Shown here piece by piece: positions 16,189-24,477 of a DNA stretch of 43,707 nucleotides. How positions within the stretch are numbered: the first letter of the stretch is position 1; each line of letters opens with the position of its first letter. Origin of the DNA: an uncultured Brevibacillus sp. (lineage in GTDB: Bacteria > Bacillota > Bacilli > Brevibacillales > Brevibacillaceae); the NCBI GenBank assembly GCA_946402065.1, contig CAMIVR010000026.1, forward strand, positions 1 through 43,707, given 5' to 3'. The position numbers were made by a program, and so were the translations under genes. The notes beneath the pieces were generated by a model that saw nothing but the letters and a program-made list of their open reading frames with translations, was not told where the DNA came from and did no database searches.

Positions 16189-16749
16189 CTAGTGCGTCAG
16201 TCTGACAGCGCCATACGGCCAGAACACAAATTCAGCCCGGCCCACGACGGTCTTGATGTCGACGGGACCGATCATCCGGCTGTCTTTGCTGTTGCGGCGG
16301 TTATCCCCCATGACAAAAATCTCATGGTCAGGGATCGTGATCGGGCCGAAATCGTTCGTGAGGACCGGCTCACCTTCCGCCTTTGCCTCCGCCCGCTTTT
16401 CCGCCAGGTAGGGTTCGTCAGTCTTTTCCCCGTTGATGTATAAGACGTCATCTCTGACTTCGACCGTTTCACCTGCTACGGCGATGACCCGTTTTATGTA
16501 ATCTTTATCCGCTTCGGCGTGGAACACGATAATATCGCCGCGCTTTGGAGTTGATAGAAAATAGATTGCCTTGTTTACAACCAACCGCTCCGCATTGTGC
16601 AGGGTCGTCTCCATCGACTCTCCTTCGACAATAAACGGCGCGAACAGGAACGTGCGGATGAAAAAGGCCAACGCGACTGCGATCGCCAGCGCTTTGATCC
16701 ATTCCCACGCTTCCTTTTTTCCTTTCTTGGAGGTTGTTGCATCACTCAT
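16189..16749 (-). CDS. lepB: Type I signal peptidase
   Basis: A 186-residue membrane-bound signal peptidase I of the SipS type, which cleaves signal peptides outside the membrane. A basic N-terminus (SKKGKKEAWEW) is followed by one membrane segment (about 18-36). Catalytic Ser is in VEGESMETTL and the general-base Lys in YIKRVIA. Box E FVMGDNRRNSKDSR and the closing VVGRAEFVFWP are also present. ATG at 16749 has AGGAGGATAATAGG in front. It sits between rplS and rbgA; in B. subtilis rplS and ylqF are adjacent without a signal peptidase gene between them, as recalled. Confidence 0.96.
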   Translation of the reverse strand: MSDATTSKKGKKEAWEWIKALAIAVALAFFIRTFLFAPFIVEGESMETTLHNAERLVVNKAIYFLSTPKRGDIIVFHAEADKDYIKRVIAVAGETVEVRDDVLYINGEKTDEPYLAEKRAEAKAEGEPVLTNDFGPITIPDHEIFVMGDNRRNSKDSRMIGPVDIKTVVGRAEFVFWPYGAVRLTH

Positions 16750-16794
16750 CCTATTATCCTCCTGTTTTCAAGAGCTCATTCGAAAAACGATTTA

Positions 16795-16826
16795 AAAAAG
16801 AGGGCTGGCATCCAGACCCCCTTTTT
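16795..16826 (-). terminator. Terminator after rplS
   Basis: On the minus strand the stem GGG(T)CTGG-ATG-CCAGCCC carries a single bulged T, is preceded by five A and followed by CTCTTTTTT. It is 38 bases after the rplS stop, in the gap before lepB. Confidence 0.65.
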
Positions 16827-16863
16827 GTGCAGGAACACGCTATGAGACGCTTCCTTTGCTCGC

Positions 16864-17211
16864 TTATCGACGGATTTCTTTGATACGAGCCGCTTTACCT
16901 ACGCGATCGCGAAGATAGTACAGCTTCGCACGACGTACGCGACCATGACGAACAACTTCGATTTTATCGATTTTCGGCGTGTGCACCGGGAACGTACGCT
17001 CAACGCCTACGCCGTAAGAAACCTTACGAACAGTAAATGTCTCGCTGATACCAGTACCACGACGACGGATAACCACGCCTTCAAATAACTGAATACGCTC
17101 GCGCTGACCCTCGATAACCTTTACGTGAACACGCACTGTGTCACCAGGTCGGAACGCAGGAAGATCCTGTTTTAATTGTTCTTGAGTTAATTCACGGATC
17201 ACTTGTTTCAT
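16864..17211 (-). CDS. rplS: 50S ribosomal protein L19
   Basis: A 115-residue L19, located at the 30S-50S interface. The family core is complete: [59 protein letters not shown] and the tail [18 protein letters not shown] 17211 is used because GGAAGGAGGG lies 9 bases upstream. It is separated from trmD by 153 bases that can fold into a leader structure, and from lepB by a terminator, so it can be controlled separately within the cluster. Confidence 0.98.
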   Translation of the reverse strand: MKQVIRELTQEQLKQDLPAFRPGDTVRVHVKVIEGQRERIQLFEGVVIRRRGTGISETFTVRKVSYGVGVERTFPVHTPKIDKIEVVRHGRVRRAKLYYLRDRVGKAARIKEIRR

Positions 17212-17345
17212 TAGATAATTCCCTCCTTCCAATCAGACGTTCTTACTCGTCCACATAAAACGGCAGATATGATCTGCGCTACGAGTAGCGGACCGCCTTA
17301 GTCAGCGGGCAAAATTGCCACAAGTAGTATATTAGCACATTCACA
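17212..17345 (-). promoter_or_regulatory. Candidate L19 leader (rplS 5' region)
   Basis: The 153-base gap before rplS contains a nested structure: an outer 7-base stem (TACTCGT, 17244-17250, with ACGAGTA, 17281-17287) and an inner perfect hairpin (GCAGAT, 17263-17268, with ATCTGC, 17272-17277). A GC-rich GCGGTCCGC segment precedes it on the transcript. Firmicutes have a known L19 ribosomal leader bound by L19; identity with that family is inferred from position and structure, not from an alignment. Confidence 0.45.
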
Positions 17346-17364
17346 GGGAGACAGCAAGGCTAGT

Positions 17365-18096
17365 TTACGCTTTTTCCGAGCGAATTTCATCGAGCAATTC
17401 CTGCATCGTTTTGGTCAGTTCGAGCTGTTCCAGCAGCTCTGGCCGGCGCTCCAGCGTGCGGCGCAGCGACTCCTTTAAACGCCACCGCTCGATGTTGGCA
17501 TGATGGCCGGACAAGAGGATGTCCGGCACCCTCCAGCCGCGAAATTCGGCCGGCCGCGTGTAGTGCGGATACTCCAGCAGCCCCGTCGAAAAAGAGTCGG
17601 TCACGGCTGAGCTCTGGTTGCCGAGCGCACCAGGCTGCAATCGTACAATGCTGTCGATGACGACCATCGCAGCCAGCTCTCCGCCTGTCAGCACGTAATC
17701 GCCGATCGAGATTTCATCCGTTACCAGATGCTCGCGGATGCGCTCGTCATACCCTTCGTAATGGCCACAGAGAAAGACGAGATGGCGCTCTGCCGCCAGC
17801 TCCTCGGCGATCTTCTGGCTGTAGCGTTTGCCTTGCGGGCACATGAGCACGACCCGCGGCTTGTCTGTCCCTGCAATCGCCTCTACGGCGCGAAACAGCG
17901 GCTCCGGCTTCAGGACCATTCCGCCACCGCCGCCATAAGGCGTGTCGTCTACCGTACCGTGCTTGCTCTCCGAATAATCGCGGAAATTGGTCACCTGAAA
18001 GGAAACGATGCCCTTTTCCGCCGCTTTTCCGAGAATGCTCGTGTTGAGGACTCCGTCGAACATCTCCGGAAAAAGTGTCAAAATATCAATTCGCAT
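17365..18096 (-). CDS. trmD: tRNA (guanine-37-N1) methyltransferase
   Basis: A 243-residue SPOUT-class methyltransferase that makes m1G37 next to the anticodon and prevents frameshifting. It begins [15 protein letters not shown]. The trefoil-knot SAM site is seen in [12 protein letters not shown] and [17 protein letters not shown], followed by LEYPHYTRP and [13 protein letters not shown]. The C-terminal helical domain with [18 protein letters not shown] binds tRNA. It starts four bases after the rimM stop, on the same transcript. Confidence 0.98.
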   Translation of the reverse strand: MRIDILTLFPEMFDGVLNTSILGKAAEKGIVSFQVTNFRDYSESKHGTVDDTPYGGGGGMVLKPEPLFRAVEAIAGTDKPRVVLMCPQGKRYSQKIAEELAAERHLVFLCGHYEGYDERIREHLVTDEISIGDYVLTGGELAAMVVIDSIVRLQPGALGNQSSAVTDSFSTGLLEYPHYTRPAEFRGWRVPDILLSGHHANIERWRLKESLRRTLERRPELLEQLELTKTMQELLDEIRSEKA

Positions 18097-18100
18097 CGTC

Positions 18101-18622
18101 CTACACCAGGCCTTCCATCAAGTGGCAAACGACTCGCTTGTTGGCCACATCGACCGACTTGATGCACTCATCGATGTAGGGCAGCAGGATTTCTCCGCGC
18201 TTGCCGCCCTTGACCACCCAGACATCATTGGCGCCGGGTTGAAGCACCTCGACGATTTTGCCAAGTGACTCGCCTTCATCTGTAATCACTTCACAGCCAA
18301 CCAGCTGGTGGATGTAAAATTCATCTTCTTCCAGTTCGATGAGCTCGTCCTCGGACACCTTCAATTCGCCGCCTTTGAACTTCTCCACGTCATTGATCGA
18401 ATCAAATCCTTTAAACGTGAGCAGCTCAAACTCTTTATGCGACCGGCGCGACGCGATCGTCACTGGCAGCGGCGCAGGCAGCGAGGGGTGAAACAGGCTG
18501 AGCTGATTGCCCACCTTAAAGCGTTCGTCAGGAAAATCTGTCGTGGAGACGATCCGCACTTCCCCTCTCAACCCCTGTGTATTAACCAGCTTCCCGACTG
18601 TAAAGTATCGCGTTTGTCCCAT
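18101..18622 (-). CDS. rimM: Ribosome maturation factor RimM
   Basis: A 173-residue 16S rRNA processing factor that binds S19 and assists 30S head assembly. The N-terminal RimM barrel begins [19 protein letters not shown], and the C-terminal PRC-barrel contains [22 protein letters not shown] and [19 protein letters not shown]. The ATG at 18622 follows AAGGAGGA by 6-7 bases. The rimM start lies one base after the ylqD stop codon at 18624, so translation is likely coupled. Confidence 0.96.
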   Translation of the reverse strand: MGQTRYFTVGKLVNTQGLRGEVRIVSTTDFPDERFKVGNQLSLFHPSLPAPLPVTIASRRSHKEFELLTFKGFDSINDVEKFKGGELKVSEDELIELEEDEFYIHQLVGCEVITDEGESLGKIVEVLQPGANDVWVVKGGKRGEILLPYIDECIKSVDVANKRVVCHLMEGLV

Positions 18623-18623
18623 G

Positions 18624-19037
18624 CTAAGCTCCTCCTTGCCGAATCTCATGGACGACTCCGTCTTTCAATACGATCTCCGTACCGCCGACAACTTCCTGCC
18701 AGATATCGCCAATGCTAAGCTGGACGCTGCTTTCCACCGTCGTGTAGAGAATTTCGCTGCCAAGCGGCAAATTCTCCACCTGCTTTACTTGAAATTGCAG
18801 AATCTCCAGCTTTTCCTTGCGTATCCGTTCTTCCCGGGCGATTTTATCCAGAACCTGGGCGCGGGCATCAGATGACTTCTTCTGTGCTTCGCTGACCAGC
18901 TTTTTACCTTGAAACTGCCACAGCTCCAGCTCATCCTGCAATTGCTTCATCTGTCTTTGATATTCTGCCAGCAGCGTCAATCTGGAATTCTCCGTCAAAA
19001 TGAGTTTGACAGGTACGCTCCGATGGATTGTGATCAA
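18624..19037 (-). CDS. YlqD family protein
   Basis: A 137-residue protein matching the YlqD family in place and form. A short beta segment (ITIHRSVPVKLILTE) leads into a long coiled coil (about residues 20-90, rich in Gln, Glu and Lys), then a beta-rich tail (ESSVQLSIGDIW, GTEIVLKDGVVHEIRQG). No signal peptide or catalytic motif is visible. The family is present in the rpsP-trmD cluster of many Bacillales and its function is not known. It starts 12 bases after the WG-repeat gene and overlaps nearly with rimM. Confidence 0.88.
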   Translation of the reverse strand: MITIHRSVPVKLILTENSRLTLLAEYQRQMKQLQDELELWQFQGKKLVSEAQKKSSDARAQVLDKIAREERIRKEKLEILQFQVKQVENLPLGSEILYTTVESSVQLSIGDIWQEVVGGTEIVLKDGVVHEIRQGGA

Positions 19038-19049
19038 GGGAATACCCCC

Positions 19050-20642
19050 TTATTGATGAAAGCTGCGCCACAGCTCTCCTTGTACATTGATGTAGTCCTT
19101 CATCGTCTCGTAGCTGATGGCGAATTCGGGGAACCCTGCTGCATACGGTGTGTACTCATACGGCGAGAAGTAGATGACAAAGCCGTCATCCTCCAGGTAA
19201 AACGACACATTGTCGTCAATCGTCTCAAACTCGCCCAGCAGATCATCCTGTTTTTTGGCAAATTGCTCCTTGATGATTTTATTGATTTTCTCTTTATAGC
19301 CGCTGCCTGGTTTGAACAGATCCTTCAAGTGATAGACGTTCCCGTTCGCCAGATTCAGGATAACCGACGTCCTGCCCGGCATACCGTGCGCCGCACCCAG
19401 CGGATACTCATAGAAATAACCCATCAGATTGAGAACGTCCTGCTTGTGATACATCACTTCATAATCTGCGTTGAGCGTTGCTTCCGGATCACCCTGGTAG
19501 TCCGCGAAAAAGTCGTTTTTCAACGCTGCGTTGATTTTATCCTGCACCGGTTTGTTCGCAAGACCGGTCAGCTCCGGGTAGTAGATGAGCGATTCGAACT
19601 GGTCAAGCTTCCGCTTCTTCTCGATCACGCTCACCTTTGCATCCAGGGGAAAATCTCTGTTTTCCTTCCAGACGACCTTTCCTGTCTGATCGACGAATGA
19701 GTAGCGCTGATCGTCTTCTACCACCGCCAAGCCGTTTTCAAACGGATGAATCGTTCCCTGGACTTGCAGCAGCTGTTTGCCGGAAGGGTCCAGCACTTTG
19801 CCGCCGATGTAAATTTTCCCGTGATCGATCACGCCTGACTCGTCGAATTCCGGCTTCAGCACATACTCGCCCTTGGTGTTGATGACACCGTACTTGCCGC
19901 CCTTCTGGACAAAGGCCAAGCCGCTGTTAAACGCACTCGCATAGTCGAAATCAGCTTTGATTACGAACGCTCCGGTTTTGTTGATATAGCCGCTTTTGCC
20001 GTTAACCATAACCAATGCCAGACCATCTTCAAACGCATCTGCATAATCATAGTTGGCGGCTATCACCAGCTTACCCGTTTTGTCAATGTAGCCGTACTTC
20101 CCATTCGCCATTGTAACCACGGCCAATCCCTCGGAAAATCCCGACGCGTATTCAAACGTTGCCGGAATCACCATTTTCCCCTCGCGATTGACGTAACCCC
20201 ACTTGCCGTCTTCCGTTTGCAGCGCGGCGACACCTTCCCGGAAGTCTTCGGTTGTAGCGTCGAGCGGTGTGCTCCACAGCTTTTTCCCTGTCTTGTCGAT
20301 ATAGAACGTCTCATCCCCGACACTTACTTTGGCAATGCCGTCTTGAAAGGACTTTGCACGGTCATAAATGGCCGGCAGTACAAACACTCCTTTGCTGTCG
20401 ATATAGCCGTATTTGTTTCGCGCTACCGATGCGACAGCCAGGCCATCGTGAAATGATTCGACCGATAAAAATTTGGCCGGAATCACGACTTGTCCCGTCT
20501 GATCGATAAATCCGTATTTGAATTGGCTGTAGATCGGAAACAGCGGTTTTTCTGCTTCTGCTGCCCTTACGTTGACCCCAGTAGTACTCAAAAGCAAAGT
20601 AGACAAACAGACAGACATGATCAATGCATGTGTGCGCTTCAT
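19050..20642 (-). CDS. Secreted WG-repeat protein with DUF3298-type C-terminal domain
   Basis: A 530-residue exported protein. The first ~27 residues are a signal peptide ending near VRAAEAE. About eight WG-type repeats follow to roughly residue 330, each with a Y/F-G-x-I-D or similar turn, K-x-G-K and FxxGLA (KYGYIDKTGK, FSEGLAVV). The last 190 residues resemble DUF3298/RsiV-like domains (YYPELTG, GAAHGMPGRTSVILNL, DGFVIYFSPYEYTPYAAG). Such domains occur in RsiV, an anti-sigma factor that binds lysozyme, and in PdaC-type proteins, but this protein has no membrane anchor apart from its signal. The start follows GGGGGAG. It has its own promoter and is not part of the usual operon content here. 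Confidence 0.85.
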   Translation of the reverse strand: MKRTHALIMSVCLSTLLLSTTGVNVRAAEAEKPLFPIYSQFKYGFIDQTGQVVIPAKFLSVESFHDGLAVASVARNKYGYIDSKGVFVLPAIYDRAKSFQDGIAKVSVGDETFYIDKTGKKLWSTPLDATTEDFREGVAALQTEDGKWGYVNREGKMVIPATFEYASGFSEGLAVVTMANGKYGYIDKTGKLVIAANYDYADAFEDGLALVMVNGKSGYINKTGAFVIKADFDYASAFNSGLAFVQKGGKYGVINTKGEYVLKPEFDESGVIDHGKIYIGGKVLDPSGKQLLQVQGTIHPFENGLAVVEDDQRYSFVDQTGKVVWKENRDFPLDAKVSVIEKKRKLDQFESLIYYPELTGLANKPVQDKINAALKNDFFADYQGDPEATLNADYEVMYHKQDVLNLMGYFYEYPLGAAHGMPGRTSVILNLANGNVYHLKDLFKPGSGYKEKINKIIKEQFAKKQDDLLGEFETIDDNVSFYLEDDGFVIYFSPYEYTPYAAGFPEFAISYETMKDYINVQGELWRSFHQ

Positions 20643-20689
20643 GTATTCTCCCCCAATAGGCTTGTATGTACATCTCCAACTTCCATTTC

Positions 20690-20717
20690 ATTTTACACTT
20701 TTCTGTATGTCGTTCAA
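20690..20717 (-). promoter_or_regulatory. Promoter of the WG-repeat gene
   Basis: On the minus strand TTGAAC (20712-20717), a 16-base spacer and TAAAAT (20690-20695) match a sigma-A promoter 48 bases before the start codon. It lies after the khpA terminator, so ylqD-rimM-trmD are probably driven from here. Confidence 0.55.
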
Positions 20718-20785
20718 AGTAGCAAGAAAAAGATCGACTTGTTTCGGGCTGTCGACTCCCCACTCCTCCACAAACGCCACGCATA

Positions 20786-20819
20786 AAAAAGACGAAAAAG
20801 ACCGGGATTTCACTCCCAG
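20786..20819 (-). terminator. Terminator after khpA
   Basis: CTGGGA (minus strand, 20814-20819), a 6-base loop and TCCCGG (20802-20807) form a short stem followed by the T-rich runs TCTTTTT and CTTTTTT. It ends the ylxM-ffh-rpsP-khpA transcript. Confidence 0.6.
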
Positions 20820-20825
20820 CCTTCT

Positions 20826-21053
20826 TCAGACAATCTCAACGGTAATCCGCTTGTCTGATTGCGCAGCAGCGGATATCACAACAGTTCGCAGCGCTTTGGC
20901 AATCCGTCCCTGTTTTCCAATAATCTTGCCCATATCATCAGGATGGACAGACAATTCAAAGACGAGCGTGCGCTCTTTGTCGACTGTGTTGACGCGTACC
21001 TCTTCAGGATGATCGACGAGAGCTTTTGCGATCGTTTCGACCAACTCTTTCAT
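20826..21053 (-). CDS. khpA: KH-domain RNA-binding protein (KhpA/YlqC)
   Basis: A 75-residue single KH domain, KhpA type. It starts MKELVETIAKALVDHPEEVRV and has the KH loop GKIIGKQGRIAKALRTVV with the GxxG motif GKQG. In Gram-positives KhpA pairs with KhpB and binds many RNAs, affecting cell elongation and division. The start follows GGGGGTC. It lies 23 bases after the rpsP stop, as in most Bacillales, and is the last gene before a terminator. Confidence 0.95.
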   Translation of the reverse strand: MKELVETIAKALVDHPEEVRVNTVDKERTLVFELSVHPDDMGKIIGKQGRIAKALRTVVISAAAQSDKRITVEIV

Positions 21054-21076
21054 GTCAAGACCCCCGTTTGAGATAC

Positions 21077-21349
21077 TTATTTACCGTTTTTTGTTTCGTG
21101 TACTTTCGCCAGTACGCCTGCTTTGGAAAGCAAGTTGCGAACCGTATCAGTTGGAGCCGCACCGTTCAAGATCCATTGAACAGCCTTTTCCGAATCGATA
21201 TTCACAACGGCTGGTTGAGCAACCGGATTGTAGTAACCGATTTCTTCAATAAAGCGGCCATCACGTGGAGAACGAGAATCAGCTACAACTACACGGTAGA
21301 AAGGAGCTTTCTTGGAACCCATACGCTTCAGACGGATTTTTACTGCCAT
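21077..21349 (-). CDS. rpsP: 30S ribosomal protein S16
   Basis: A 90-residue S16 with the full family pattern: [42 protein letters not shown] and [31 protein letters not shown]16 binds 16S rRNA early in 30S assembly. The ATG follows AGGAGGTG. It sits between ffh and khpA, and is transcribed with them. Confidence 0.98.
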   Translation of the reverse strand: MAVKIRLKRMGSKKAPFYRVVVADSRSPRDGRFIEEIGYYNPVAQPAVVNIDSEKAVQWILNGAAPTDTVRNLLSKAGVLAKVHETKNGK

Positions 21350-21458
21350 GTTGTTTCACCTCCTATAAAGATCAACGATGTACGTTGTTTGGTACATGTA
21401 TTTGAACTATCGCCCCGCTGTCGCCAGCGAATACGAAAGAAGTTCATGCAAAGAGCGT

Positions 21459-22913
21459 TTACTTGAACGGCGGTTTAAAGTTGAACGGGAAGTTCATTCC
21501 ACCCTTTTGGTCTCCGTTGGGCGGCATCGGTAAATTGCCTTGCTTGCCCATGAACGGAAGCTGCAGTCCGCCTTTTTTCTTTTGGTTCTTGTTCATTTTC
21601 TTCTGCATCTTGCCAGCCATGCCGGTAAACTGCTTCATCATTTTCTTCATGTCTTCAAACTGCTTGATGAAACGGTTCACTTCCTGGATGGTCGTTCCAC
21701 TACCAGCAGCGATTCGCTTGCGTCGGTTGGCGTTGAGCACATCAGGATTCAATCGCTCTGCCTTGGTCATCGACTTGACAATCGCTTCGACGCGGCCCAA
21801 CTGCTTCTCGTCTACTTTGACGTCTTTCATGCCCTTCATCTTGTTCATGCCGGGCATCATGCCAAGTAAATCCTCCAGTGGTCCTAGCTTGCGCATTTGC
21901 TGCATGGAGTCGAGAAACATGTCAAAGGTAAATTCACCTTGACGCATTTGCCGTTCCATCTCTTTGGCTTTTTCTGCGTCGACGTTTTCCTGAGCTTTCT
22001 CAATCAGGCTGAGCACATCGCCCATGCCGAGAATCCGCGAAGACATGCGGTCCGGATGGAATGGCTCAAGAGCGTCAAGCTTTTCACCCATACCGGCGAA
22101 CTTGATCGGCTTACCCGTTACGGCCTTGACGGAAAGTGCTGCCCCGCCGCGCGTATCGCCATCGAGCTTGGTCAGGATGACCCCGCTCAGCTCCAACTGA
22201 CTGTTGAAGCTCTCGGCAACATTGACCGCATCTTGACCGGTCATGGCGTCGACGACGAGCAAAATTTCGTCCGGCTTGGCAACTTCGCGAACCTGTTTCA
22301 ATTCGTCCATCAACGCTTCGTCGATATGCAGGCGGCCTGCGGTATCGAGCAGAACGTAATCGAGATGCTGCGCCTTGGCGTGTTCAATCGCCTGTTTGAC
22401 GATCTCCACCGGGCTTATTTGATCACCCAAGCTAAAAACTGGTGCGTTTACCTGTTCACCCAAAACCTGCAGCTGCTTGATCGCAGCCGGGCGATAAATA
22501 TCGCAGGCGACAAGCAACGGCTTGCGGTTTTGCTTTTGCAAATACTTGGCCAGCTTACCGGTCGTTGTCGTTTTCCCTGCCCCTTGCAAACCGACCATCA
22601 TCACAACCGTCGGCGGCTTGCTGGCGACAGCGATCTTGGCGACATTGCCGCCCATCAGCTCGGTCAGCTCTTCGTTGACGATCTTGATGACCATCTGTCC
22701 CGGCGTCAGGCTCTTCATGACTTCCTGTCCGATCGCCCGCTCTTTTACTCTGGCGACGAAGTCTTTGACAACCTTAAAGTTAACGTCGGCTTCTAACAGT
22801 GCAAGACGAACTTCGCGCATCGCTTCATTGACCGACGCCTCGTCGATCTTGCCTCTTCCACGCAGTTTATCGAAGGCGTTCTGTAATCGACTCGCTAAAC
22901 TTTCAAATGCCAT
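21459..22913 (-). CDS. ffh: Signal recognition particle GTPase Ffh
   Basis: A 484-residue SRP54 homologue that binds signal sequences on translating ribosomes and SRP RNA. The N domain (1-90) precedes the GTPase with P loop GLQGAGKTTTTGKLA, DTAGRLHIDEAL and TKLDGDTRGGAALS. The methionine-rich M domain (about 300-484) includes SDRMSSRILGMGDV-type and MLDSMQQMRKLGPLEDLLGMMPG segments and ends in a long Lys/Met/Gly/Pro-rich tail (residues about 440-484). Tail composition is as in Bacillales Ffh. Start after AGGAGGGG. It follows ylxM by 11 bases. Confidence 0.98.
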   Translation of the reverse strand: MAFESLASRLQNAFDKLRGRGKIDEASVNEAMREVRLALLEADVNFKVVKDFVARVKERAIGQEVMKSLTPGQMVIKIVNEELTELMGGNVAKIAVASKPPTVVMMVGLQGAGKTTTTGKLAKYLQKQNRKPLLVACDIYRPAAIKQLQVLGEQVNAPVFSLGDQISPVEIVKQAIEHAKAQHLDYVLLDTAGRLHIDEALMDELKQVREVAKPDEILLVVDAMTGQDAVNVAESFNSQLELSGVILTKLDGDTRGGAALSVKAVTGKPIKFAGMGEKLDALEPFHPDRMSSRILGMGDVLSLIEKAQENVDAEKAKEMERQMRQGEFTFDMFLDSMQQMRKLGPLEDLLGMMPGMNKMKGMKDVKVDEKQLGRVEAIVKSMTKAERLNPDVLNANRRKRIAAGSGTTIQEVNRFIKQFEDMKKMMKQFTGMAGKMQKKMNKNQKKKGGLQLPFMGKQGNLPMPPNGDQKGGMNFPFNFKPPFK

Positions 22914-22924
22914 GCGAACCCCTC

Positions 22925-23263
22925 CTATTCCATCTCTGACAGTTGGTGGAGTAAAGAAAGCAGCTTCTCTCTCTTGCCCGTATCCTCGACCTTTTCTACC
23001 TCAGCCGCCATCTGCTGCAAAACCGACTGGCGCTGGTCGTGCAGAGCGGCCAAGCCAAGCTTTTCTTCATATTCAAAGAGCTGCTTCTCCGCTCGTTTGA
23101 GATGATCGTAAACGGCTTGACGGCTGACCTCGTGCATCTCGGCAATTTCGCTGAGAGACAAATCATCCAGGTAGTACAGCTCCAGATATTCACGCTGCTT
23201 GCCTTTTAAAAGCTCTGCATAAAAGTCGAACAAGAGATTGACTTGATTGGTCTTTTCCAGCAT
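22925..23263 (-). CDS. ylxM: YlxM-type helix-turn-helix protein
   Basis: A 112-residue YlxM/p13-family protein. The N-terminal half looks like the sigma-70 region 4 fold: [51 protein letters not shown], with the helix-turn-helix in [20 protein letters not shown]. The C-terminal half is a helical pair. It is encoded just before ffh in most Firmicutes and is thought to act with the signal recognition particle. The ATG at 23263 is preceded by AAAGGA at about 9 bases. It leads the ylxM-ffh-rpsP-khpA operon. Confidence 0.93.
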   Translation of the reverse strand: MLEKTNQVNLLFDFYAELLKGKQREYLELYYLDDLSLSEIAEMHEVSRQAVYDHLKRAEKQLFEYEEKLGLAALHDQRQSVLQQMAAEVEKVEDTGKREKLLSLLHQLSEME

Positions 23264-23300
23264 GCGAACCAATCCTTTACCCTGAGGTTCCGACTAAGCC

Positions 23301-23363
23301 TGTAAAGCAATTTGCCTTTACAGCGCCGATACTTATAGTACCGAATTCACGGGTGACTGTCAA
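23301..23363 (-). promoter_or_regulatory. ylxM-ffh promoter and downstream palindrome
   Basis: On the minus strand a consensus -35 TTGACA (23358-23363), a 17-base spacer and TACTAT (23335-23340) form a strong sigma-A promoter. The transcribed leader carries the inverted repeat TGTAAAG...CTTTACA (23301-23322, 8-base centre), which could be an operator or a leader hairpin. Confidence 0.65.
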
Positions 23364-23414
23364 GGAAATTTATTGACATAACCACAAACTCTCTGACAAC
23401 TTATGCTTCTTCTC

Positions 23415-24215
23415 TCATTCTCTTCGCAAAGTCCCGGTGCTGTAGCGATACAGTTCCGGCTCGCCGTCAAGCTTGCCCGCTTCGATCAATGTCGCTTCTC
23501 CCTTGGCTACCAGCTTTGCATACTGGTTGCCTGTCGTCTGCGCCAGATCGGCAGCTTCGAAATGGTCTTGATTCCATCGCAACAGAAGCACGTTGGGCGG
23601 ATTCAGATGCAGGCCCGAAAAGACACAAAGAAGTTCCCGGCTGCCGTCCCCGTCCAAATCGATCGCTTGCGGAGCTCCCCAGATGGGCAGGAGGAACCAC
23701 TTGTTCTGGCTGCGGTCGTAGCCGATCAGCCTCCCTTCGCTGTACGGAGTCCCGATGGCGCCGATCAACGTCAGTGAGTTGTTCACGCTATATGCAGGTT
23801 CGAGCAATGTCGTTGCGATATCGTCCAGGCTTGGCGAATAGCCTACCTCTCCGAGAGGAAAAAGCGACCCATGGGACTCCAGCATTGCGTATATGCTCGC
23901 CGGTATGACAGCATTGGGGGCGGTCTGTTCCTGGTAGAGCCAGATCGCCAGCTGTTCGCCGTTATCCGCTCCAAACGGGACGCTTTTTTGTTTGCTCCAC
24001 CCTTGCTGCGGTTGGTCCTGGTGAAGCTCTTCCAGACCGCGGACAAGCGGCGTGTAGGTCAAGGCAACCGTCTTTGCAGATACGTTGGCAGGCAGGCGTT
24101 TTTCCGCCTCGATCGGATGAGTGCCCGATTGTTCCAGACGTTCTGACTGATTCCCACAGCCTGCTGTCGTTAGAGAGATAAGACAGCAGAACAACCCCAT
24201 AAATAGCCGAAACAC
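23415..24215 (-). CDS. Predicted lipoprotein, function unknown
   Basis: A 266-residue putative lipoprotein. The start is taken as GTG 24215, 5-6 bases after GAGGTG; the following hydrophobic stretch (LFMGLFCCLISL) ends with LTTAGC-GN, a lipobox-like site with Cys near residue 20. The body has mixed charge. Near residue 195 the segment AIDLDGDGSRELLCVFSG resembles a calcium-binding FG-GAP/VCBS repeat as in secreted beta-propeller proteins. No known family was recognised. It lies between ftsY and ylxM, where B. subtilis has ylqB; sequence similarity to that gene cannot be judged here. It should be attached to the outer face of the membrane. Confidence 0.7.
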   Translation of the reverse strand: MFRLFMGLFCCLISLTTAGCGNQSERLEQSGTHPIEAEKRLPANVSAKTVALTYTPLVRGLEELHQDQPQQGWSKQKSVPFGADNGEQLAIWLYQEQTAPNAVIPASIYAMLESHGSLFPLGEVGYSPSLDDIATTLLEPAYSVNNSLTLIGAIGTPYSEGRLIGYDRSQNKWFLLPIWGAPQAIDLDGDGSRELLCVFSGLHLNPPNVLLLRWNQDHFEAADLAQTTGNQYAKLVAKGEATLIEAGKLDGEPELYRYSTGTLRRE

Positions 24216-24427
24216 ATTTTCACCTCGCTTACCCTCTGCCGCGCCGCGTTGCGGTTGGGTTCCCATTGTCAATTGAAGAAAACTTGCCTATTTTATGGTA
24301 CAAAACAGTACGGTTGAAGTCAAAATGCTCACCCAGAAAAGACTATTGATCGAATGATTGTCCTTGCCGTCGGGACGCTGCTTGACAAGAACGAAATGAC
24401 CGGAGCGGACCACAATCTGCAATCCCA

Positions 24428-24471
24428 GAAAAATTCGAGGCTATTGACTTACATCTCCGTCAATAGCCTCG
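24428..24471 (-). terminator. Terminator after ftsY
   Basis: CGAGGCTATTGAC (24436-24448) and GTCAATAGCCTCG (24459-24471) form a perfect 13-base-pair stem around a 10-base loop. On the minus strand it is followed by AATTTTTCT. It starts a few bases after the ftsY stop codon. Confidence 0.75.
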
Positions 24472-24477
24472 TCTTTG

